Shown here: positions 9,546-16,291 of the stretch, piece by piece
How the letters are laid out: every line of letters starts with the position of its first letter
How positions within the stretch are numbered: the first letter of the stretch is position 1
Assembly: GCA_005778405.1 (NCBI GenBank)
Contig: SXOA01000028.1
Location: forward strand, 1-50,269
Direction of reading: 5' to 3'
From: Planctomycetaceae bacterium
GTDB taxonomy: Bacteria > Planctomycetota > Planctomycetia > Pirellulales > Pirellulaceae
Length of the DNA: 50,269 nucleotides
Program-made: the position numbers and the translations under genes
The notes under the pieces: generated by a model
What the model was told of the DNA's origin: nothing
What the model saw: only the letters and a program-made list of their open reading frames with translations
The model's database searches: none

Positions 9546-10712
9546 TTAGTGTCTCGACAGCCGCTCAATCAGCTCCAGGTGCTCGCGCCCCATTTTTTCC
9601 AGCGAATACTTCGCTTGCACTACCTGCCGAGCCTGGCTCCCGAGGGCCAGCCGAATCGCCGGTTGCTCCAGTAAACGGACGATTGCCGCCGACAGGCCGC
9701 GGGCATCTCGCGGGGGGACGACCAGGCCGCTTCGCTCATGCGCGACCAGCGCCCGATTGCCGGGAATGTCGCTGGCGATGACGGGAATTCCGGCGGCCAT
9801 CGCTTCGAGAAGCGAAAGCGACATGCCTTCGCTATACGACGGGAGAATGAACATATCGGCCGCTTCCAGAACCTGCTCCGTATCGTCGAAAGCGCCCGGC
9901 AGGCAGATGCGATATTTCAAATCCAGGTCACTGATGCGGCGAAACAGTTCCTCCCGCTGCGGTCCTTCCCCCACCAGCCAGAGCCGCGCCGCCGGCCAGC
10001 GCTCAGCAATCGGCCGCCAGGCAGTCACCAGGTCCAGCAGTCCTTTATCCGGATGCAACCGCCCAGTGTAAACGGCAAGCGGGGCATTCGGTGCCAATCG
10101 CAAGTCGTGATTCGCGTCTCCGAGAGTCGCGCGAGCGGCGTCGCGAGTCGCAGGAGATTGTGGCGGCGGAATGGCGACGCCGTTGTCGATTCGCGCGATC
10201 CTCTCCCCTGCGTAGCCGGCTTCGCGCAGCTCGAGGGCGATGGCGTCGCTGGGGGCAATGAAGGCGCTGGCTAATAGGCAACGCTGGCGGATGCGCAGGC
10301 CGAAGCGTGCGGTTTGTTGCCAAACGCAATCGCCACCGGATCCCGCCCCTTCGCCGCGAAGAATGATCGGGACTTGCGTGCTTTGTAAAGCGCCGACGGC
10401 ACAATAGGCGTCGTGCTTGAGCATGGAGACCAGCACCGCATCCAAATTGTGCTTCTCACGGTGCAGCCACGACGACAGGGCGTACATGTAGCGCAATGTT
10501 CCCCACGCCCGCGTGCGCGGGTGCGGCAGCCGCGTGATGGGGACTTCGCGATGGACCATTTCCAGCGGCCAGTGTTTTTCCCAGCGGCCGGTGACGATGC
10601 GGACACTGTGTCCCTGCCGGCGAAACTCCGCGGCCAAATTCGCCATCGCCATTTCCGCTCCGCCCACCAGCGGCCAGAAGCGGCGCGTCACCAGTGCCAG
10701 CCGCAGGCTCAT
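9546..10712 (-). CDS. Family 4 glycosyltransferase
   Basis: 388 residues, GT-B fold. The N-terminus has the acceptor-side pattern RRFWPLVGGAEMAM typical of GT4 enzymes, and the C-terminal Rossmann domain holds the donor-binding EGMSLSLLEAMAAGIPV (E-x7-E) motif. It would move a sugar from a nucleotide-sugar to an unknown acceptor, probably in polysaccharide or glycolipid synthesis at the inner membrane. The ATG overlaps the TGA of hpt (ATGA), so the two are translated together, although purine salvage and glycosylation have no obvious link. No other polysaccharide genes adjoin it here; two more GT4 genes lie at the far right end. Confidence 0.9.
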   Translation of the reverse strand: MSLRLALVTRRFWPLVGGAEMAMANLAAEFRRQGHSVRIVTGRWEKHWPLEMVHREVPITRLPHPRTRAWGTLRYMYALSSWLHREKHNLDAVLVSMLKHDAYCAVGALQSTQVPIILRGEGAGSGGDCVWQQTARFGLRIRQRCLLASAFIAPSDAIALELREAGYAGERIARIDNGVAIPPPQSPATRDAARATLGDANHDLRLAPNAPLAVYTGRLHPDKGLLDLVTAWRPIAERWPAARLWLVGEGPQREELFRRISDLDLKYRICLPGAFDDTEQVLEAADMFILPSYSEGMSLSLLEAMAAGIPVIASDIPGNRALVAHERSGLVVPPRDARGLSAAIVRLLEQPAIRLALGSQARQVVQAKYSLEKMGREHLELIERLSRH

Positions 10713-11236
10713 GAGTTTTGGCCGGCGAGGTCGGACGGCTCCAGGACAGCGAGGAAGGGGAGATTGCGGTAGAGATCGTTGTAATCGAGCCCATAGCCGA
10801 CGACGAACTCATCGGGAATCTCGAAGCCGACGTAGTCGGGGCGGAGGTCCACTTCCTGCCGCCCCCGCTTGAGCAGGAGCACCGCGGAGCTGAGCGAGCG
10901 CGGTTGGAAATCGGCGAGGCTGGCGATGACTTCCTGCAGCGTGCGGCCGGTATCAAAAATATCGTCCACCAGCAGCACATCGCGCCCGGCGATGTCCGGC
11001 ATCATGGCGGCATTGATGGACAGCGGACCGCGGACCGTGCCGCGATAGCTGCTGGTCTGAACAACGCCGACGCGGAGCGGCATTTCAAGCTTGCGGATGA
11101 GATCGGCCAAAAACACGATGCTGCCGGTCATGATCGCAATCACCGTCAGCGGCCGGTTCCCTTCCCGCTCCTTGATTTTGGCCGCCAGACTCTCCACGGA
11201 GGCCTGGATTTCTGCGGCGGAAACCAGAATCTTCAC
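10709..11236 (-). CDS. hpt: Hypoxanthine phosphoribosyltransferase
   Basis: 175 residues from a GTG at 11236. It salvages hypoxanthine/guanine with PRPP to IMP/GMP in the cytoplasm. The PRPP-binding motif VLLVDDIFDTGRTL is clear, as are the MTGSIVFLADL segment and the C-terminal LDYNDLYRNLP of the family. The frame stays open to a TTG at 11311, but the extra 25 residues are encoded by an inverted repeat (11254-11325), so the later GTG, which starts at the family's usual N-terminus (VKILVSAAEI), is preferred. No strong ribosome site is seen. It is the upstream partner of the overlapping glycosyltransferase gene. Confidence 0.93.
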   Translation of the reverse strand: MKILVSAAEIQASVESLAAKIKEREGNRPLTVIAIMTGSIVFLADLIRKLEMPLRVGVVQTSSYRGTVRGPLSINAAMMPDIAGRDVLLVDDIFDTGRTLQEVIASLADFQPRSLSSAVLLLKRGRQEVDLRPDYVGFEIPDEFVVGYGLDYNDLYRNLPFLAVLEPSDLAGQNS

Positions 11237-11253
11237 GGCGGAGTTCCGGGGCT

Positions 11254-11325
11254 GGGGTCGGGAGTCTTTGGCGTCAACGACTGGGCCATCATCATACGAT
11301 ATCGCCGCCAAAGACTCCCGACCCC
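11254..11325. repeat. Perfect 20-bp inverted repeat upstream of hpt
   Basis: The arms 11254-11273 and 11306-11325 (core TCGGGAGTCTTTGGCG) are exact reverse complements, with 32 bases between them. The arm sequence has the look of a dispersed palindromic repeat rather than a terminator, since no T-run follows. Because it lies just before the hpt start it could also affect expression. Confidence 0.75.
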
Positions 11326-11344
11326 CTGGGTTAGCTATCCGTCA

Positions 11345-11370
11345 CACGCCCACGCAAAGCCGTAGGCGTG
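11345..11370. repeat. Short palindromic intergenic repeat
   Basis: CACGCC and GGCGTG flank an inner ACG/CGT pair around the loop CAAAGC. It is a compact hairpin eight bases after the stop codon of the minus-strand gene at 11378, so it could end that transcript, though no T-run is present. Confidence 0.5.
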
Positions 11371-11377
11371 CCACCCG

Positions 11378-12955
11378 TTACGTCGACCCCAGCAGCTCGC
11401 ACGCTTCGTGGTGCCCCGCAGCTTCGCGGCCGAACTCGCTGGCGGTGACGCGGGCGAGAGCGACGAGGTGCCGCCAGCGCAGGTCCTTGGACGTATTGGC
11501 GAAATCGTCGCTGGTGGTTTTGAAGTACTTCTCGGCATGCAGTGCGCCATCCTGGCTGATGGCGTATTCCCGGAGCATGTGGAAGACGTTCCCTTCGGAG
11601 TGCCCTGCCTGTCCATACTTGGCGACCACGGCACAAGCCAGGCCCTGGTTGTTGGCTCCGACGGCCCGCTTCAATTCGCCGAGCAGGTGGCACTTTTCCG
11701 TGTTATCGATCTTGGCGACGTCTTCTTCCAGCGGCCGGTTCTTCCAGGTTTGGAAATCGCCCCCCCGTTCGGTCCGGTCGAGAGCCACCTGATAGCCGGC
11801 CAGCACCAAGGCGGCATTTTTGTTGCGCGTGTTGGCGCTGAGGGCGATGTGCCGCCAGGCGTGAGCCGAGTCGCTGGCATGGACGCCGATAGAATCGCCG
11901 TGGACGCTTCCTTCCGGCTTGCCCGGCTGCACCTGCTTGCCGGTGCGGCCGGCGTCGCGGAGAACGAGCTGGTTGGCGGTGAGGGAAATCGCCTCGGCAA
12001 TCCGGAGCGGATTGATGCCGTCGACAATGGCGGCTGCGACCGCTTCGGCCCCTTGCTGCGGGGTGGCGGTGAAGAGGGTGTTCACCATCTCCAGCACCCA
12101 TTTGGCGTCGGCATCTTTCGTTCCGCATTCGCGGCTGTCGAGCGTGAACTGGTCCATCACGCGGGGGAGAGTCTTGCGGACATCGCCGGCGTACTGGACG
12201 GCATATTTCTCGTTCTTGAGGCAATAGCCGAGCGACTGGCGGAGCATCGAAAGGGCGTTCTCTTGTCCGACGATGGAAAGCATGTCCCAGGCCCGGTGCA
12301 TCAGGACGACCCGGTGCACGTCAGTCGATTCATCCACCGTCGGCAGCAGATCGTTAAAGCCATCCGCCGGAGAATGGGAGACAGACATTGCCAAAAGCTG
12401 CTCGGCAGCGGCCCGGTCGCCGCGATGGACTGCCTCGCGCAGGGCCTCCGCGGAGTTGGCACCCGAAGGGAGACTCGATGCGACAACTTGAACTGGCTTG
12501 ATGGTGTCCGACGTCGCCTTGCCGGCCTTTTGAATCTGTTCCGTGTTCCGGTAGAGCACCTTGAGCACCGGCAAAGCGGCACTGGGATGCGACCCCATTT
12601 GGGCCGACATGGAAAGGGCCGGGCCAAGGGCCATCAGCGTATGGAAGCCGATGTAATCCTCGCCACCGAAAGCCCGAGCATTGGCCAGAGCTGCCGCCGC
12701 GGTGAAGTCCTTGAGGGTCGTTCCGGCTTTGATCTTTTCCACCACCTTCGGCAGCAGCTTTTCCACCGGCGTCGATTGCAGCAAATCGACCAGTCCGTCC
12801 ATCGCCCCGAACGAGATCCGGCTGGCGGGCTCCTCGGCGGCAAAGGCCGGCGTCAGCCCCATATCAATTGCCAAAGCCGAGCCAACGCTGGCGACAAACA
12901 TGCCGCGGCCGACCTGAGACAAGAATTCACGGCGGGAGGAGTTAAGGCGGGACAT
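11378..12955 (-). CDS. Tat-exported protein of unknown function
   Basis: 525 residues from the ATG at 12955, supported by AGGAG six bases upstream and by a twin-arginine leader (SSRREFLSQVGRGMF) that starts there. The open frame extends further upstream but as a shadow. The mature part is Ala-rich and predicted mostly helical, with no Cys-rich motif and no catalytic signature I can name; HTLMALGPALSMSAQMGSH and HAWRHIALSANTRNKNAALV contain several His residues that could bind a cofactor. A folded, cofactor-bearing exported protein is a fair guess from the Tat leader, but nothing more. It stands alone between hpt and the GT2 gene. Confidence 0.8.
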   Translation of the reverse strand: MSRLNSSRREFLSQVGRGMFVASVGSALAIDMGLTPAFAAEEPASRISFGAMDGLVDLLQSTPVEKLLPKVVEKIKAGTTLKDFTAAAALANARAFGGEDYIGFHTLMALGPALSMSAQMGSHPSAALPVLKVLYRNTEQIQKAGKATSDTIKPVQVVASSLPSGANSAEALREAVHRGDRAAAEQLLAMSVSHSPADGFNDLLPTVDESTDVHRVVLMHRAWDMLSIVGQENALSMLRQSLGYCLKNEKYAVQYAGDVRKTLPRVMDQFTLDSRECGTKDADAKWVLEMVNTLFTATPQQGAEAVAAAIVDGINPLRIAEAISLTANQLVLRDAGRTGKQVQPGKPEGSVHGDSIGVHASDSAHAWRHIALSANTRNKNAALVLAGYQVALDRTERGGDFQTWKNRPLEEDVAKIDNTEKCHLLGELKRAVGANNQGLACAVVAKYGQAGHSEGNVFHMLREYAISQDGALHAEKYFKTTSDDFANTSKDLRWRHLVALARVTASEFGREAAGHHEACELLGST

Positions 12956-13073
12956 GGCGGGCTCCTGAGAGAGGAAAAGCCGGGAAGACGAAGCGCAAGT
13001 GCCAACAACTGCCAAGTCTAGCGGATTCGGGCGGGAAAGTACAACAAATTCCTGCTGCCGGCCAGGAGCGCGA

Positions 13074-13991
13074 CTAATATCGCAGAATGCACCACAGGGC
13101 CCAGATGCCGTCGCGCCAGCCGATTTTTTTTCCTTCGGCATAGGAGCGGCCGGCATAGCTGATGGGGCGTTCGAAGAAGCGGGCGGTGCGGAGCCGGGCG
13201 AGCTTGCAGGTGAGCTCGATTTCGATGCCGAACCGGCGCTCGCGCAGGCCGGGGGCGATGGGGGCAATCAGCTCGCGGCGGAACATCTTGTAGCAGGTTT
13301 CCACGTCGGTCAGGTTCAGTCCGGATTTCCAGTTGGTGAAGCGGGTGATCATCTGGTTGGCGAACTGGTGCCAGTACGAGCGGACCGGCCCTTCGATGTG
13401 GCTGAAGCGGCTGCCGAAGACGACGTCGGCCTGATCTTCCAGGATGGGCTGGAGGAGGGAGCGGAGGTCTTGCGGGTCGTACTCCATGTCGGCATCCTGC
13501 ACCACGACGACGTCGCCGGTGCAATGCTGAAAGCCGGTCTTGAGCGCGGCCCCTTTGCCTTTGTTTTTTTCGTGGAGGACAATGACCAAGTCGCGGTGTT
13601 GTTCCCCCTGGCTTTCTTGCCAGGATTTGAGCAAGTCGCGGGTGCCGTCTTTGCTGCCGTCATCAACGATGACAATCTCGCAGGGAATTTTCGCTCCGCG
13701 AACCCGCTCGATCACCCGCTCCAGCGTCTTCACTTCGTTGTAAACGGGAATGACCACCGACAAGCGAAAGCCGACGGGAATGCGATAGATGCCCAGGCGG
13801 CGGCAGAGCTCCGGCCCGAGCACGCGATCTAGCAGTTCGATGCGGTCCATCCGCAGCGCGGAATCGTCGGGAAGCCCGGCGGTGTCCACATCGAGCAGCG
13901 CTTCGCGAACACGGCGAAGGTCCGCGGGCGAGAGCTCATCGGAAAGTGCGTGCAGGGACATTCCTCTATCGTGAGCGATGAAGTGCTTCAT
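13074..13991 (-). CDS. Family 2 glycosyltransferase (dolichol-phosphate mannosyltransferase type)
   Basis: 305 residues. A GT-A fold follows an N-terminal extension of about 75 residues: VVIPVYNE near residue 80, VDDGSKDGT for the nucleotide, and DADMEYDP as the DxD metal site, then GSRF and a C-terminal EGKKIGWRDG segment found in DPM1-like enzymes. It would charge a polyprenyl-phosphate with a sugar at the inner membrane. No C-terminal membrane helices are present, as in the short DPM1 type. The start could also be the ATG at 13961, where AGAGGA is however almost touching the codon. It is divergent from the phosphatase gene. Confidence 0.88.
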   Translation of the reverse strand: MKHFIAHDRGMSLHALSDELSPADLRRVREALLDVDTAGLPDDSALRMDRIELLDRVLGPELCRRLGIYRIPVGFRLSVVIPVYNEVKTLERVIERVRGAKIPCEIVIVDDGSKDGTRDLLKSWQESQGEQHRDLVIVLHEKNKGKGAALKTGFQHCTGDVVVVQDADMEYDPQDLRSLLQPILEDQADVVFGSRFSHIEGPVRSYWHQFANQMITRFTNWKSGLNLTDVETCYKMFRRELIAPIAPGLRERRFGIEIELTCKLARLRTARFFERPISYAGRSYAEGKKIGWRDGIWALWCILRY

Positions 13992-14102
13992 TCCAAGGTG
14001 TGGGGCCGGAGCGACGTAAAGTATCTACGCAGGGTAGCGGCCGATTGTGCGGATTGTGCGGGCGCTGCGGCAAAAGGAGCCGCCGCTGATGCTGTCGGCG
14101 CG

Positions 14103-14131
14103 TTGACAAGCGGTTTCGGGGAGATTCTAAA
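14103..14131 (+). promoter_or_regulatory. Candidate promoter of the APP1-type phosphatase gene
   Basis: TTGACA (14103-14108) is a perfect -35 box. Seventeen bases later stands TCTAAA, a moderate -10 match. Transcription would start near 14138, about 33 bases before the ATG at 14171. Confidence 0.5.
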
Positions 14132-14170
14132 CAAGATGGTTCGCATTCCTGTCACCTCGGTTTTGTGACC

Positions 14171-15226
14171 ATGCAATTCGGCATCATGGCTCCGACGAAA
14201 TCCACGAGCGACGAGACGGTCGTGATGTTTCCGTCGCTTGGTCACCTAGAAGACGACGGGCGAACGTGGCGGGTGCTGGTGCATGGCGAGGTGTTTTCTC
14301 GCGCGAACCGGGTCAGCCTGGGAAAGCGGATTCTGCTCCGGCTGTTGCAGCGGGCGATGAAGGCGACGTCGGGCGATTTGCAGAGTGACATTTTCCAGCA
14401 ACGGATTGGGCGTTTTTTGGCGGTGGATCACGCCGGCCAGAGAATCTCCTTGCGGGTTGGCGACGACCTGCACATCCTTCCCAAAAAGTCACGGGGTAAC
14501 GGGCACTTCCAGGGAACGCTGCGGATTTCCTCCAGCGAGCTCGCCGAGCTGAGCCGGGCCGGAGCCTATGAAGAGGGAAAACTGACCCTGGGGGCCAGCC
14601 TTCCCGAAGGGGGAACCTGTATCTCGGCTCCCGTGCATCTGCTGCCGCGGGAAGGGGTGTCGGTGATCTCGGATATCGACGACACGCTCAAGCATACGCA
14701 TGTCCTCAGCCGGCATGCCCTGCTGGCCAATACGTTCCTGCGGGAGTTCGAACCGATTCCGGGAATGGCGACGCTGTTTCGCGAATGGTCGGGACAAGGG
14801 GCGGCCTTTCACTATGTCTCGTCCAGCCCGTGGCAACTCTACCGGAACCTGGCAGAGCTGTTCGAGACGGAAGGGTTTCCCGAAGGGTCGTTTCATCTGC
14901 TGGCGTTCCGACTGCGGGACCACCTGATGCGAAAAATCCTGATGATGCGGCGGTCGGGCAAGGGCTCGGTGATTAAGGGCATCCTGCAGATGTTCCCCGA
15001 ACGGCGATTTGTCCTAGTCGGCGACAGCGGCGAAGCCGACCCGGAAATTTACGCCAGCATCGCCCAAAAATTTCCGCGGCAGGTCGCCCGGGTTTTCATT
15101 CGCGAAGTCGACGGACCCAAGAACTGCGAAAAGCGGTTCCTCAAAGCCTTCCGCAAAATTCCGCGGAACCTGGCAGCGACGTTTAAGGATCCGGAGGAGC
15201 TGGAAGGGGCGATTGAGAAGGTGTAG
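14171..15226 (+). CDS. APP1-type phosphatidate phosphatase domain protein (DUF2183)
   Basis: About 351 residues. The C-terminal half carries the HAD-like catalytic start SDIDDTLKHT (DxDxT), then YVSSSPWQLY and VLVGDSGEADPEIY, all hallmarks of the APP1 catalytic domain, which removes phosphate from phosphatidate in yeast. The bacterial substrate is not established. The N-terminal 150 residues resemble the beta-rich domain usual in bacterial members. GTG 14165, ATG 14171 and ATG 14186 are all possible starts and none has a clear ribosome site. It ends 42 bases before the convergent Tudor-like gene. Confidence 0.87.
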   Translation: MQFGIMAPTKSTSDETVVMFPSLGHLEDDGRTWRVLVHGEVFSRANRVSLGKRILLRLLQRAMKATSGDLQSDIFQQRIGRFLAVDHAGQRISLRVGDDLHILPKKSRGNGHFQGTLRISSSELAELSRAGAYEEGKLTLGASLPEGGTCISAPVHLLPREGVSVISDIDDTLKHTHVLSRHALLANTFLREFEPIPGMATLFREWSGQGAAFHYVSSSPWQLYRNLAELFETEGFPEGSFHLLAFRLRDHLMRKILMMRRSGKGSVIKGILQMFPERRFVLVGDSGEADPEIYASIAQKFPRQVARVFIREVDGPKNCEKRFLKAFRKIPRNLAATFKDPEELEGAIEKV

Positions 15227-15268
15227 GGGGAAATGTCGAATTACGAATTGCGAATGGCGAATGAGGAT

Positions 15269-16267
15269 TCAAGAGGCTTGGGCGGGGATGCGCAGCAGGC
15301 CGAGCAAGGAATGTTCGCGGGATTCGTCTTCATACTTGACGTGGACAATGTTGCCGTGAATTTCTTCGACAATTGCCGGCAGGTAGTCCGCAGCAGCCGA
15401 TTTGCGGCACTGCACGCTCATTCCGGCGGTGATTCTTAAGGGGCGGATTTCGTCGGGCTTGAGCCAGCCATGGCGACCATCGAGGAAAGAAACAAACGTG
15501 CGATCCCCATCAAGGGACAGCACGATGGCGGGAAACCAATAGTCGTCGCGACCGGAAGCAATGACCCGGTCCCCTTCTTCCCAGAACAGCAGCGAGCCCG
15601 ATTCCCGCCGAATGCGGATGCGGCCGACATTGGTACAGCGTTCCTGGGCATCGGGATCTTCGTACAACACGTCAATGATCTCGCCGTCGACCCGCGTGAT
15701 CTCCGCGGGAAAGTAGCGGAGCTGCGGCTCAAATTTGGGACGGCAGAAAACCCGATCTTCGACCTCCACCACCAGGGGAATGATATCTTCGCTGGGGACA
15801 ACAGCTTTGTCCTGGTCGTCGAAGACAATCAAATAGCCGGCGCTCTCTTCCGCAAAGATGGTTCCCGGATACCAGAAGAGATCCCCTCCCCAGCGGGCAA
15901 AGATGCGATCACCAAAGTTCCAACTTTTTTGCGGTCCTGAATTGGTGGCGAAAGAACTTGCGGGAACTTGCACCGACGACCACTCTGCGACAAACGAGTC
16001 CCCGTCACTGGTTCGTACCATCGGGCCGGAAGCGTCGCATTTCTCAACTGTTGCGGAGCGGGTTTCCAAGCCGCTGGTGGGAAGCAGAATCACGGGCGAA
16101 CCGGCCTCAATCTCGAGCGCGCGAAGCTGCCCCAAACCAAACCAACCGTCGTCTCGGTTGTCCAGAATCACGTAACAGCGATCCGTCTCGACGTGCCGGA
16201 TGGTTCCCGGATACCAACTGGATTCGGCAGAGGGCCGGGCAAGGACTCGTTCGTTCGCATTCCACAT
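15269..16267 (-). CDS. Protein of tandem Tudor/Agenet-like beta-barrel repeats
   Basis: 332 residues made almost wholly of a repeated unit of about 55-60 residues. Repeat starts can be read as ERVLARPSAESSWYPGTI (near 6), GDRIFARWGGDLFWYPGTI (near 118), DRVFCRPKFEPQLRYFPAEI (near 172), GDRVIASGRDDYWFPAIV (near 231) and MSVQCRKSAAADYLPAIV (near 282); each continues with a hydrophobic strand, an acidic turn (FDDQD, YEDPD, YEDES) and a closing strand. This W/YPxxI plus V-x-F/Y-D/E-D pattern is that of Tudor/Agenet-type SH3 barrels, known in eukaryotes as readers of modified proteins. There is no signal peptide. It starts 24 bases after the stop of the TPR gene, so the two form an operon. Ligand unknown. 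Confidence 0.75.
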   Translation of the reverse strand: MWNANERVLARPSAESSWYPGTIRHVETDRCYVILDNRDDGWFGLGQLRALEIEAGSPVILLPTSGLETRSATVEKCDASGPMVRTSDGDSFVAEWSSVQVPASSFATNSGPQKSWNFGDRIFARWGGDLFWYPGTIFAEESAGYLIVFDDQDKAVVPSEDIIPLVVEVEDRVFCRPKFEPQLRYFPAEITRVDGEIIDVLYEDPDAQERCTNVGRIRIRRESGSLLFWEEGDRVIASGRDDYWFPAIVLSLDGDRTFVSFLDGRHGWLKPDEIRPLRITAGMSVQCRKSAAADYLPAIVEEIHGNIVHVKYEDESREHSLLGLLRIPAQAS

Positions 16268-16291
16268 GATGATTCTCGCTTGCCGTTCACT

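Noticed and set aside
11408..13021. 537-codon plus-strand open frame
   Set aside because: It is the antisense of the Tat-exported protein gene, which has a ribosome site and a twin-arginine leader. The plus frame shows only composition-driven openness.
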